Positions 34,272 to 45,100 of a DNA stretch of 64,000 nt are shown in pieces. This DNA comes from Bradyrhizobium sp. LTSP849 (GTDB lineage Bacteria > Pseudomonadota > Alphaproteobacteria > Rhizobiales > Xanthobacteraceae). The position numbers and the translations under genes were made by a program. The notes beneath the pieces were generated by a model. It saw only the letters and a list, made by a program, of their open reading frames with translations, was not told the DNA's origin and made no database searches. The stretch spans positions 124,001 through 188,000 of the forward strand of contig NZ_JYMR01000023.1 of assembly GCF_000938255.1 (NCBI RefSeq). Direction: 5' to 3'. Numbering within the stretch: the first letter of the stretch is position 1; every line of letters begins with the position of its first letter.

Positions 34272-36965
34272 CTAGCTGACCGACCGCTGCTCGGCAGGCG
34301 CGAGCAGATCGTTCAGCGCGCTCATCGAGGCCTCTCGAAGCGCGGCCAGTTCGCGCGCGGCGCTCTCGCATTCGGCGGGCGACATTGCGGGCGCCCCCAA
34401 TTCGACCTCGCGGCAGTGTTCGAGCAGGCGGACGAGCCCGAGTGCGCTCGCAGCGCTGCCGAGCTGGTGCGCGGATCGCGCAAGCCGGTTGCGATCGCCG
34501 GCCGCGGCAGCTCCAGCAATGTCTTCGATCAGTTTTTCGCTGGTCTGATCCAGCAGATCATGGAGCTTCGCGATCTGCGAGGCGCCGAGCAATTCTTTCT
34601 GGTCGTCGAGAAAGTGCCGGTCGATCAATGCGCCGGTCGCAAGCGGCGCGTTGGTCGCACCCTGCTCGGGCTCGTCTTCGATCGCCTCGCGAAGCGCGTT
34701 GATCAGGATCGGCTTGCTGACGACCTTCGTGATGTCAGCGCCTGCGAGCCGCTCGCGGGTGCTGCGCGACACGTCGGCGGTCACGACGATGATCCGCGGC
34801 ATCGGCTGCAACGGAAGCTGTCGAATGCGCGCGGCCGCCTCGACCCCATCCATGTCGGGCATGTGCAGATCCATCAGGATGACGTCGAACGGCTGGTTGC
34901 GGGCGACCGCGACCGCGGCCGCGCCGTTTCTTGCAATCGTGGCGCGGTGGCCGAGCCGGTTCAGGATCGCTTCGCCGACCTCGCAATTGACGGGGTCGTC
35001 GTCGACCAGCAGCACGCGGAGCTGCCGCGATGGCGGCTCGATCACACCTTGCGTGACGCCGCTTGCGGCGTGACCGAGCGGCACCAGAAGCGTGAAAACG
35101 CTGCCGGCGCCCGGCGTGCTCTCCACCGTCAACTCGCCGCGCATCAGCCGCGTCAGGCGGCGCGCGATCGCAAGGCCAAGGCCGGTGCCGCCGAACCGTC
35201 GCGCAATGCTGTCGTCTGCCTGCACGAAATCCTCGAAAATCCGCTCGTGCATGTCGGGCGCGATGCCGATGCCGGTATCACGAACGATGACGCGGAGGAG
35301 CGCGTGATCGTCATGCCGCTCGGTGGTCGTGCTCAGTGAAATCCCGCCGCGCGGGGTGAATTTGATGGCGTTGCCGATCAGGTTGAGCAGGATGCGATTG
35401 AGCCGCACCGGATCGCCGTGCACGAATGTGCTGACCGTCGCATCGCAGCCGAGGTCGAAGGTCAGCCCCTTGCCGAAAGCCTGAGGACGCATCAGGTCGG
35501 CGGCCGTCTCGATCAGCCGGTCGAGGCGGAAGTCGCGCGTCTCCAGCGCCTCAGTGCTGGCCTCTAGGCGGGCATATTCGAGAATGGCATCGACCAGTGC
35601 GATCAGCGTTTCGCCCGATGCGGCCGCGGTCGCGAGGTGGCGGCGCTGAACCTCGCTGAGGCTGCCGTCGTCGAGCAGCTGCACCACGCCCATGACGCCG
35701 TTCAGCGGCGTGCGCAGCTCGTGGCTGACCACGGCGAGGAAGCGCGATTTGGTCTCGTTGGCCGCGACTGCGACGCTGCGCGCGCGCTCGGCCGCATCAT
35801 GCTCGGCAAGGGCGTGATCGCGCGTCTTCTCGAGCTCGGAGGTCCGCTCGATGACCTTGCGCTCGAGGGTCGCGTAGGATTCGCGCAGGTGCGCGGCCAT
35901 CCGGTTGAACTGGTCACCGAGCGCCTCCAGCTCGTCGCCGGTCTTGATCGCGAGCCGCAGGCCGAGATCGCCGCTTCCGATCCGCCGCGCGCCTTGCGTC
36001 AGCAGCTGGATCGGCACCGTCATGCGTCGGCTGAGCCAGAGGGACACCAGAACCGCGAAGGCGAGCAGGACGATCAGCAGAAATGTCGAGCGGCCGATCG
36101 AGGCGTAGATCGGGGCGTAAGCTTCGGTCAGCGGGAGCTCGACGAACACGAGCCAGCCGAGCGAAGGTACGGTTGCATAGGTCGACAACACCCGCTGACC
36201 CGACAGATCCTCCTTGACCAGGCCGCCTGAAGGCGGACCCACGCCATCAAGCGCGGCGCGGACGTCAGGGTGCCCGGAGAGGTCACTGCGGCGCAGCGCC
36301 GGCCACAAATCGGGATGCGCGATCAACAGGCCCATGCGATCGACCACATAGGCCTTGCCGGTGTTGCCCACCCTGATGCCGGCGACGAGGTCCCAGATGA
36401 AACGCAGATTGACCTCGGCGACGACCACATTGGGGTTGAGGCCGCCGCTGCGCGCGGCGAGTGTCATGAACGGTTCGGTATCGCCAAAGAAGTAGACCGG
36501 CCCGTAATAGGTCCGGCTTTCATTGGCGCCGCGGAAGGCGGGCGAGGCGGAGAGGTCGGTCTTGCTGCCGATCCTGTCCGCGACACGGCGCGACACGCGC
36601 ACCCGCTCGCGGCCCTGCGCGTCGAGCTCGGCAATTTCCGCGATCGCAGGCGAGAGGCGCAGCAGGCGGATGGCGTTCAGGCGCTCGTCTTCATTGGTCG
36701 ACAGCTCTGGAGGCAAACGCGAGAGCCATCTGATCTGGTTCTCGATCTGGCCGATGAACTGGCCGATCTGAATGGCCGCGCTTGCTGCCTGCTCGCGCTG
36801 GGTCGCTGCGAGAAGCTGCTTCTGCTCGCGGTAGGAAAACCAGACGTCGAAGCCGGTGTTGATGGCAAGTGCGGCGAAGGCGAGGGCGACGATCGAGTAG
36901 AGATATTTCCGGAACAGCCGGCCGGGAGGCGTCCGCAGATCTCCCTGGTCGATCGTTTCGTTCAC
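34272..36965 (-). CDS. Hybrid sensor histidine kinase with REC and HPt domains
   Basis: An 897-residue membrane kinase from GTG 36965, whose first bases overlap the upstream stop (GTGA); the open frame continues upstream to 38057, but only as a shadow of the binding-protein gene. TM1 about 19-40, a double-Cache-like extracytoplasmic sensor about 45-285, TM2 about 290-312, HAMP, HisKA with phospho-accepting His415 (SHELRTPLNGVM), HATPase_c (N box LLNLIGNAIKFTPRGG, DTGIGIAP, GGTGLGLAI), a receiver with Asp699 (LMDLHMPDMDG) and a C-terminal HPt with His833 (SAHQLGSAA). It therefore runs a phosphorelay to an unidentified final regulator. Signal input probably comes through the binding protein encoded just upstream. 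Confidence 0.9.
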   Translation of the reverse strand: MNETIDQGDLRTPPGRLFRKYLYSIVALAFAALAINTGFDVWFSYREQKQLLAATQREQAASAAIQIGQFIGQIENQIRWLSRLPPELSTNEDERLNAIRLLRLSPAIAEIAELDAQGRERVRVSRRVADRIGSKTDLSASPAFRGANESRTYYGPVYFFGDTEPFMTLAARSGGLNPNVVVAEVNLRFIWDLVAGIRVGNTGKAYVVDRMGLLIAHPDLWPALRRSDLSGHPDVRAALDGVGPPSGGLVKEDLSGQRVLSTYATVPSLGWLVFVELPLTEAYAPIYASIGRSTFLLIVLLAFAVLVSLWLSRRMTVPIQLLTQGARRIGSGDLGLRLAIKTGDELEALGDQFNRMAAHLRESYATLERKVIERTSELEKTRDHALAEHDAAERARSVAVAANETKSRFLAVVSHELRTPLNGVMGVVQLLDDGSLSEVQRRHLATAAASGETLIALVDAILEYARLEASTEALETRDFRLDRLIETAADLMRPQAFGKGLTFDLGCDATVSTFVHGDPVRLNRILLNLIGNAIKFTPRGGISLSTTTERHDDHALLRVIVRDTGIGIAPDMHERIFEDFVQADDSIARRFGGTGLGLAIARRLTRLMRGELTVESTPGAGSVFTLLVPLGHAASGVTQGVIEPPSRQLRVLLVDDDPVNCEVGEAILNRLGHRATIARNGAAAVAVARNQPFDVILMDLHMPDMDGVEAAARIRQLPLQPMPRIIVVTADVSRSTRERLAGADITKVVSKPILINALREAIEDEPEQGATNAPLATGALIDRHFLDDQKELLGASQIAKLHDLLDQTSEKLIEDIAGAAAAGDRNRLARSAHQLGSAASALGLVRLLEHCREVELGAPAMSPAECESAARELAALREASMSALNDLLAPAEQRSVS

Positions 36966-37993
36966 TCGCGAATCTCGTCGGCGCGTGCAAGCAGGGTGAA
37001 TGGTATCGTCAGTCCGAGCGCGTTGGCGACGGTGCGGTTGATGAGGAGCTCGTATTTCCGTGGCGCTTGCACCGGGAGATCGCCGGCCTTGGTGCCGCGC
37101 AGGATGAGATCGACATAGTCGGCCGAGCGCACCTCCAGCGTCGGCCCGTAGCTCATCAGCCCGCCCGCATCCATGAAATAATGGAATGGATAGATCATGG
37201 GGACGCGATACTTGGCTGTTGCCGCGATGATCGTCTGCCGGTTCACCACCAGGAAGCTGTCGACGAGCGCGATCATCGCCGCCTTCGGTGGTTCGGAGAA
37301 GCGGCTGATCGCGCCGTCGATGTCCGCTGTCGCGCTGACGGGCGCGAGGACCACGGCCACCCCGGATGCCGCGGCCTCCTGCTCGAGAGAATCGAGGAAG
37401 AAGCGTCCGGCGCGAGGTGTGGTTGCCGGATTGAACAGGACGCCGACGCGCGCGATATCCGGCACCGCCTCCCGGATCAGCTGAAGCCATTTGCCGCCCA
37501 TCTCGGCGGTGCTGCTGGTGAAGCCCGTGACGTTGCCGCCGGGATGCGCGAGGCTTTCGACGAAGCCATTGCCGACAGGGTCGTTTGAGGTCGCGAAAAC
37601 GATCGGGATCGTCTTGGTGGCCGCCATGACGGCCGCGGTTTCGCCCGTCGAGCCTGTCAGGATGACGTCCGGTTTGAGATCTATGAGCTCCCGCACCGCG
37701 GCCTTGAACTTGTCGGGTCCGCCGAAAGTCGAACGGATTTCGAAGCGGTAATTGACTCCTTCGACCCAGCCTCGCTGCCTCAAGCCTGCGATGAGTCCAC
37801 CAAGGCGAGTGGTTGCACTGTCGGTCATGCTTCTTCTGGTCAGCTCGTCGTCGAGCGGCAATACGGTCAGCGAGGCGACGATCCGCATGCGATCCGGCGT
37901 TGCGCCGAGCGCGAGCCATCCCGCGGCAGTTGAGCCCGCAAGGCGTATGAAGCCGCGGCGATCGACCGCGAAAGCGGAAGGCCGTTCGGTCAT
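36962..37993 (-). CDS. Tat-exported ABC-type substrate-binding protein (TrpX/DUF534-like), kinase partner
   Basis: A 343-residue periplasmic-binding-fold protein. From ATG 37993 the N-terminus is MTERPSAFAVDRRGFIRLAG, a twin-arginine signal; upstream codons to 38074 lack a signal and were not used. The body (GLRQRGWVEGVNYRFEIRST, DLKPDVILTGSTGETAAVM, IPIVFATSNDPVGNGFVESL, NVTGFTS) is typical of ABC transporter substrate-binding proteins of the TrpX type. No permease or ATPase is adjacent; instead its stop overlaps the hybrid kinase start. This resembles LuxP/LuxQ or TorT/TorS pairs, so I infer a sensory rather than transport role. Ligand unknown. Confidence 0.82.
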   Translation of the reverse strand: MTERPSAFAVDRRGFIRLAGSTAAGWLALGATPDRMRIVASLTVLPLDDELTRRSMTDSATTRLGGLIAGLRQRGWVEGVNYRFEIRSTFGGPDKFKAAVRELIDLKPDVILTGSTGETAAVMAATKTIPIVFATSNDPVGNGFVESLAHPGGNVTGFTSSTAEMGGKWLQLIREAVPDIARVGVLFNPATTPRAGRFFLDSLEQEAAASGVAVVLAPVSATADIDGAISRFSEPPKAAMIALVDSFLVVNRQTIIAATAKYRVPMIYPFHYFMDAGGLMSYGPTLEVRSADYVDLILRGTKAGDLPVQAPRKYELLINRTVANALGLTIPFTLLARADEIRE

Positions 37994-38287
37994 GGAATGT
38001 GTTGCTCGATGATCCGTCCCAAGGCGGATGCTTAACGCGAAAGGGCGGCATCCACAATTGATGAAAAAAAGCATTTATGAATGTTCATTCGCAGCGTTCG
38101 GCAGCACGATACCGTATTCATACGCGCCTTGGGAATCGCTGTTTCGAGCTTTGTCTGCTCCGTGACGCTTTGTAAGGCCTTGTGGCATTGCACATTTTCC
38201 GTCTCGGTTTGGGTGACGGTTCGGGGAAGCCGATTTCGTAACTGTCGATTTTTGAGCCGTTGTTTCAGGTTGTTTTGAAGGTTTACG
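37994..38287. promoter_or_regulatory. Divergent intergenic region between kinase operon and secretion locus
   Basis: This 294-base AT-richer stretch must hold promoters for both directions. It includes an A-run (GATGAAAAAAAGC near 38060), a small palindrome GAATG-TT-CATTC (38079-38090) and a T-rich segment before ATG 38288. No clear -35/-10 pair or gene was identified. Confidence 0.4.
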
Positions 38288-39034
38288 ATGCGCAGAATCT
38301 ATCTTGTCCCGGCTCTTGCCGGCCTTCTCATCACAGTTGCGGCCGGACCTCTTGCGGCCCAGGGCGTCGTACCAAAGCAGAAGGCCGCGCCCGCGCCGAA
38401 GGCCGTTGCGGCAGGTGCGCCGCCGGCCGCCGCCACTGGCGCAGCGCCCGCGGCCTCTGGCGAAGCGGCGACTGCCGACGACAAGACCAAGGCGATCGAC
38501 GGCTTCCGCTCCGCCAAGTTCGGCACGGGCGAGGCCGAGGTGCGCGCGGCGATGGTCAAGGATTTCAACGCCAAGCCCGATGCCATCAGGGCCCAGGACA
38601 ATCCGTCCGAGCTGACCCACAGCCTGCTGCTCTCCGTTCCGGAGCTGCTGCCGAATGGCGGGACCGCCGAGCTCTCTTACGTGTTCGGCTACAAATCCAA
38701 ATCGCTGATCCAGGTCGGCGCGGTCTGGTCCAAGGCGAGTGATGCAGCCATCACGCCGGAGAAACTGTTCTCCAACGCCAACATCCTGCGCGCCCATTTC
38801 CTCAGCGAAGGCTTCAAGCCCGACTCCATCGCGGTCAACATGCCCGTCAACGGCGGCATCGTGATGTTCCGCGGCAGCGATGCCAAGGATCGCTCGGTGA
38901 TTCTGCTCCTTCAGGGCACGTTCGAGAATAAGGAGAACAACCAGCGCCTGCTCACGCCGACGAGCCTGCTGCTGTTCTATGTGGCCGACGCCAAGAGCCC
39001 CGACATCTTCAAGCTTCCGCCCGGCCAGTTCTGA
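38288..39034 (+). CDS. Secreted protein of unknown function upstream of the giant exoprotein
   Basis: A 248-residue protein with a clear signal peptide (RRIYLVPALAGLLITVAAGPLAAQ, cleavage after AAQ or LAA), an Ala/Pro-rich linker (about 28-65: KAAPAPKAVAAGAPPAAATG) and a globular domain from about residue 70 (FRSAKFGTGEAEVRAAMVKD to the C-terminus FKLPPGQF). I do not recognise the domain. The mature part has no cysteines, suggesting a soluble periplasmic or surface protein. It lies 71 bases before the TpsA gene on the same strand, so it may be a dedicated chaperone, inhibitor or co-secreted partner, but no sequence feature proves this. Confidence 0.72.
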   Translation: MRRIYLVPALAGLLITVAAGPLAAQGVVPKQKAAPAPKAVAAGAPPAAATGAAPAASGEAATADDKTKAIDGFRSAKFGTGEAEVRAAMVKDFNAKPDAIRAQDNPSELTHSLLLSVPELLPNGGTAELSYVFGYKSKSLIQVGAVWSKASDAAITPEKLFSNANILRAHFLSEGFKPDSIAVNMPVNGGIVMFRGSDAKDRSVILLLQGTFENKENNQRLLTPTSLLLFYVADAKSPDIFKLPPGQF

Positions 39035-39105
39035 TGCTGGGCGGTTGCACGCCATTCTCCCACCGGGTTGTGGATCGGCGCTAATGCCGATGACGAGGAT
39101 CTGAA

Positions 39106-42100
39106 ATGCGCGGACCATTTGCGACGCGAGACAAGGACGAACTGACGCTGCGAGGGCTCGCGCGTTTCCGTTCGATGTCGCTGCTGTGCGCGATGCAGAT
39201 GGTCTTCCTGCCGGTGTTCAGCGTCCGGCTCCAGGCGCAAACGGCGAATGTGATCACCCCGGACGGGCGCACCGGCACCTCCCTGCAAACCTCCGGCGGC
39301 GTTACCAACGTCACGACGTCGACGGTATCAGGCAACAGCGCCTTCAACTCGTTCTCGCAGTTCAGTGTCGGCCAGGGCAACACCGTCAATTTGCAACTGC
39401 CGAACGGCACGCAAAACCTCGTCAACATCGTTCGCGACGCGCCGGTCTACGTCAATGGCACGCTCAACTCCTACATGAACGGCGCGATCGGCGGTAATGT
39501 CTATTTCGCGGATCCTAAGGGGTTCGTGGTCGGCCGCAGCGGCACGGTGAACACCGGCAGCCTCAACGTGTCGACCCCGACGCGGGAGTTCACCGACAGC
39601 CTGATCGGCCCGGGAGGGGCGATCAACGGCACGGCCGTCGGCAATCTGATGGCTGGCTCGTTCCCGGTCTCGCCGGATGGCAACATCCGGATCTACGGCC
39701 GGGTCAATGCGATGGATGGCGTCCGCCTGACCGGACAGAACGTCTTTGTCGGCGGTGCCAGCCAGCGCGACATCGCCAACCTCGACCATGCCGCGAAGTT
39801 TGCGGCGTCCGTCAACTCGAAGGGATTGCATAGCGCCAGCGCCATCACTGTGAGCAACGGCTCGATCCATATCGGCGCCGTCAACAAGGCCACGGTGAAC
39901 GGGCGGCTGACCGCGCGCAGCAAGATCACGACGCCGAGCACGATCACGGTCGTCGCCGGCAACAATGCCAAGATAGGCTCGAATGCGAGGTTGAGCACGG
40001 CGAGCAAGACGGGGGATGCTGGCGGTGTCCTCGTCAAGGCCGGTAACGATGTGAGCGTGACGAGCGGCGCGAAGATCAACGCCAGCTCGAAAACGGGCAA
40101 TGCGGGCCTGGTCGAGCTCAGCGGAAACGGCGTCATCGACGTGGGCAGCGGCGTCAGCATCAATCTCAGCGCCCCAAGCGGCCGCGCCGGTACGCTGCTG
40201 ATCGATCCGACCGATGTGGTCATCGGCGACACGACCCTGGACAGCGGCGCGGGTGTCACGCTGTCGAACACCTCGGTGGCCAACGCCATTGCCGCGCTGA
40301 GCGCCGGTGCCACCTATCTCGTCCAGGCCGACAATTCGGTCATACTGGCCGCGCATGCGGTGATCGATGCCCGCAATCTCGACACGGCCACCAAGACGCA
40401 TTCGGTCGGCAACGCCATCAATGTCGAGATTGACGCTCCGACGATCACTATCAACTACGGCGCCCAGATCCTCGCCCAGGCGATCAACGCCAGCGGAACG
40501 ACCTATACGAACGGCAATGTGACGCTGGCGGCCACGGCCAGCCAGAACCTGCTGTCCGGCCACGCCTATGCGACGACGGGCATCACGATCGACGGTACGA
40601 TCACCGGCGGAGATGTCAGCATCGGCGCGACCTCGACAGCCGTCTCGAACATGTTGAGCTCGCTTCCCGGATCGTTCGCTCTGGTCGGCGAGAGTGTTGC
40701 GGGGCTGAACCTCGGCGTCAACGGCGGCTACGTCGCAGCGAGCGCGACGGCGAACGTCGCGATCAACCGCCACGCCAATATTTCCGCCAGCGGCAACATC
40801 CTGGTCACCGCGACCGGGTCAGAAACGGCGGCGGACCCGGTGCTCGCAGGCACGATTGGCGGTGGCCTTCCGTTCGGCGCGTCGGTCGTGGTCGGCAACG
40901 TCATCGGCAACGTCTCCGCCAACGTCGCAAACGGGGCGACGATCAATGCCGGCGGATATCTGAATATCACCTCCACCAACAACGCCACGGTGAATGTCGC
41001 CGCGGTCGCGACGACCACCAGCGCGGCTGTGGTCGCGACGTTCGCCTATTCGAACGCTTCGGTGACGACCAGCGCGAATGTCGAAACCGGCGCCCATCTG
41101 AGTGCTGGAACGGCGAGCGGTTCGCCGGGCGGCCTCTCCGTCTACGCCATCAACAACAACAGCTTCTCGACGTCGGCGACGTCCGTTGCCCTGGATAATC
41201 CGGCGCTCAACGGCGGTGTCGGCGGCGCGATGGCGATGAGCAACATCAACACCTCCGCCAACGCGACCCTGGGCTCATCGCTGGGAACCAGCGCAAACCC
41301 GATGACCGGTCCGGTGACGGTCGAGGCCTTCTCGAACACCACGTCGAACTCGACGATGTCGTCGACCATCACCGGCACGCCCACGCTGATTGCGGGCCTG
41401 CAGGGGCTTGCGGTCGTCGGCTCCGAGACGGGCAACATCATCGCGCAGCAGATGTTCAGCACGCTGGTCACGTCCGACCTGAACCTCAAGGCCGCCGCGG
41501 CGCTGTCGCTTTCCAACAGCACCGAAAGCGCCACGGCGGCGATCGCGCAAAACCCCAGCGGCGGGGCACCCTCGATCTACACGACCGGCAACGTCGCGGT
41601 GGTCTCCAACGTGACCGACGTCGGCGTGCGCAGCAACGCGACCTCGGCGGCGATCACCTCGAGCCCCATCGACGGCCAGTCCTACGCGCTGAGCGCAGCC
41701 GTGGCCTGGGGCAACTACACCCATAATTCCAATGCCTATGTCGGCGATGGCGTCACGATCAGCGCGCCGAACATCGGTGTCGCCGCAAACACCTCCATGC
41801 CGATCACCAATACCTGGACCCAATGGGCCGGGCTGACCGAGGTGATCAGCCACCTCAACGGCAATCTGGGTATTGGCGGCAATATCCTCACCAGCTACGC
41901 GAACGCAGGCGCGGACGCCGGCGACACGCTCGGAATTTCCGGATCGCTGAACAACTTCATCGTCCACAACAACACGACAGCGTGGGTTGCGAGCAGCGCA
42001 AACCTGAATGCGACCTGCACGGTTGCGACGTGCGGCAGCGGCGCATGGTCGGCCAACCTCAACACGGGCACCCAGCCGTTCGACGCGACGCTCTCCGTCA

Positions 42101-45100
42101 CGGCCGCTTCCTATACCGCCTCGATCGATGCGGCCGGCAATGTCGGCACGCTCGGCTTTCTTCCCGGCAATACCTCGGGCGGCTCGTCGTTCGGCGGCTC
42201 GCTCAATCTGGTCCAGATCTCCAACACCACCATCGCGGGCGTTGCCGCCAATGCGACGATGGCGTCGACCGACAACATCTCGGTTGAAGCCGTCACGACC
42301 GACCAGTTCTTCGGTGTCGCGCCGACATCGGGCAAGGCCGCCGGTACGCTGGCACTGAACGGCATCACGTCGATGGCGCTGCTCGACAACACGACGCACG
42401 CCTCGATCGGCAGCGCAGCCACGGTTTCGGCGCCGACCGTCAACGTCTATGCCGCGCAGGACCTGTCGATGCTGACGATCGCCGGTGCCGTCTCGATCGG
42501 CGCCAACTCGGCGGTCGGTCTCGCCGTCGCCTATCTCGGCGCCAACGCCGACACCGCGGCCTATATCGGCGATAACAGCAGCGACATCCGTAACGGTGCA
42601 TTCAGCACCGACGATCCGTTCTCTGGGACCGGCGGTGGCAGCGGCTCGTTCAGGGCCGACTATCTGACCATTTCGGCGACGACGTCCGGGCGCATCACTG
42701 CGGCTTCGGTTGCGGCCGCGATCTCGGAGCCGAGCGTCTCCAGCTTCGCGACCAAGGCGGGGGCGGTGACGGCGGCGGCCACCGGCGGGACCTCGGGCAT
42801 TGCAGCCGGTGCGGCCAAGGCCGGTTCGACCGGATCGAGCACCAGCGGATTCAGCATCGATCTCGCCGGCAGCTCGTCGGTAAGCGACGTCTCGTTCGCC
42901 ACCAGCGCCTACATAAAGAACGCCGGGACGATCAACAAATACACCACGACTAGTGCCGTAGAGACCAAGACAATCGTTCAGGCGCTCAACGACACCATCC
43001 TGGACAACGGCTCCGGCTCGGCCGCGGCCAACATGGCCGGAAGCGAGGGATCGAACAGCGCGGCCGTTGGCGGCGCAATCGCGTCGGCGACGTCAAACAA
43101 CGCCACGAGCGCCTATATCAGCGGCACCACACTGAACAACCAGAGCTCGGTGACGGTGCAGGCGCTCAACGGCGGCTCGGAGACCGTTGTCGCCATCGGC
43201 GTGGCGGGCGCGCCGGAAGGCAATGCGGCCGCGCTGTCGGCATCCGTCGGCATCGTCACTGACAGCGCCAACGCCTATATCGAGAACTCGACGATCACGG
43301 GCCAGTCGACCGGCGTCAACCGCGCGCTTGAGGTCGACGCCTACCAGACGACCAACATCGCGATCGGCGGCGGTTCGCTCTATGTCTCCGGCGGCAAGGC
43401 CGGCGTCGGCATCGCACTGACTTATGCCTCGATCGCCAATCCCACCGGCGGAAACGCAACCGACGCGCACATCAGCACGACCGCGATCTCCAACTACGAC
43501 ACCTTGCTGGTGCTGGCCGACAGCGCCGGAGTGATCGCGGCCGGCGCGGCTTCGGGCGGGGCAGGATCCAACGGGCTCGCCGGCGCCATTATCGTTGACG
43601 AGGTATCGCCGACCACGACGGCCTATATCAACAGCGGCGCTACGATAAGCATCAGCGTCGGCAGCGTCACGGTGATCGCGGACAGCGGCGATGTGTCGGC
43701 GCTGGACACCGCGCTCGGAAATCTCGTCAAGAAGTCGAACAACAACCTGCTCGCCGCGGACACCTGCACGACCGCCGGCGGCACGGGAGGGCAGAACTGC
43801 ATCGATTTCAGCGCAGCCGCGCTCAATGGTGGAACCAGCAACGGACCGGGCGGCAGCATCATTTCCGTTGCCGGCATCATCCAGGCCGGCAAGAACAATG
43901 TCGGCGCCTCGATCATTTACGACACCATCTCGACGACGCATTCGGCCTATATCGCCAACGTGCTCCTGACCGGCCGCGTCAATGTGAGCGCGATCGACGC
44001 CTCGAAGATCCAGTCGGTCGGCATCGGCTTCGGCCTCTCCACCGGACAATTCTCCGGCGTCGGCGCCATGACGATCAGCTCGATCACCAACACTGTTTCG
44101 GCCGCGATCGGCAACAGTCGTTCGAGCACGACGAATTCGACGATTTCGGGCAACAGCATTTCAGTCACCGCGACCGATAATTCCAGCATTACGGGCAGCG
44201 CCGCGGTCGCAGGCGGGTCGACGCAGGGAAGCGCTGCGGGCCTGTCACTCGTCAACAGCAACATCGCCAACAATGTCAGCGCCGGCATCATCGGCTCCAA
44301 GGTGAATTCGACCGGTAACATTGCCGTCGGTGCCAGCTCGAACGCCAGCATCTCGACGGTTGCCGTCGGCGTTGCGATCTCCGGGCAGGTCGGGCTTGCG
44401 GGGTCGGTGGCCACCAATTTGATGGGAACCAACGTCTCCGCCAGCATCACCGGCGGGGCCGATGTCACCGCAAGCAACAATGTCGCGGTGATCGCTGGCA
44501 ACACCGACAACGTGGCCGTGATCGCCGGCGCTCTCTCCATCTCCAGGGGCGCGGGTGGCTTTGCCGGCTCGATGGTGACGAACCAGATCACCGGCAGCAC
44601 GTCGGCCTATATCAGCGGAACGAACACCAAGGTCGATGCGCTCGGAACCAGCTCGACCGGCACGTTGTCGGTCAACAGCGGGACCCTGGCGCACGCCAAC
44701 GACCTCAGCGGCTTCCAGGCCCCCACCGACAGCACGCCTGACCTGACCGAGACCCAGGACACGGTGAAGGGCCTTGCCGTCGTCGCCAGCTCGCATCAGG
44801 CCGTCGTGACCAACGTCGTCTCGCTGGCGGCAGGCAACGGCATCAACATCATGATCAACCCGATCACCTCTGTGATGAGCGGGTCGACCAACGCCTATAT
44901 CGACGGCGCCAGCATCGATACGCGCCTGACCAGCGCGGGCCTGCTGCCGCAGATCGACGTCGCCGCCTCGAGCTTCTCCTATTCCGGCGCGTTCGGTGCC
45001 GGCATCGTGCCTCCGACCGGAAGCGGCGGGGGTGGCGCGACCATCATCTCGACGACGATGTCGCGCACGACGATGGCCACCATCACCAACGCGACCGTCG

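Noticed and set aside
36966..38057. Upstream 364-codon extension of the hybrid kinase frame
   Set aside because: It is an arginine-rich shadow of the binding-protein gene in another frame; the GTG at 36965, overlapping the binding-protein stop, is the natural start.
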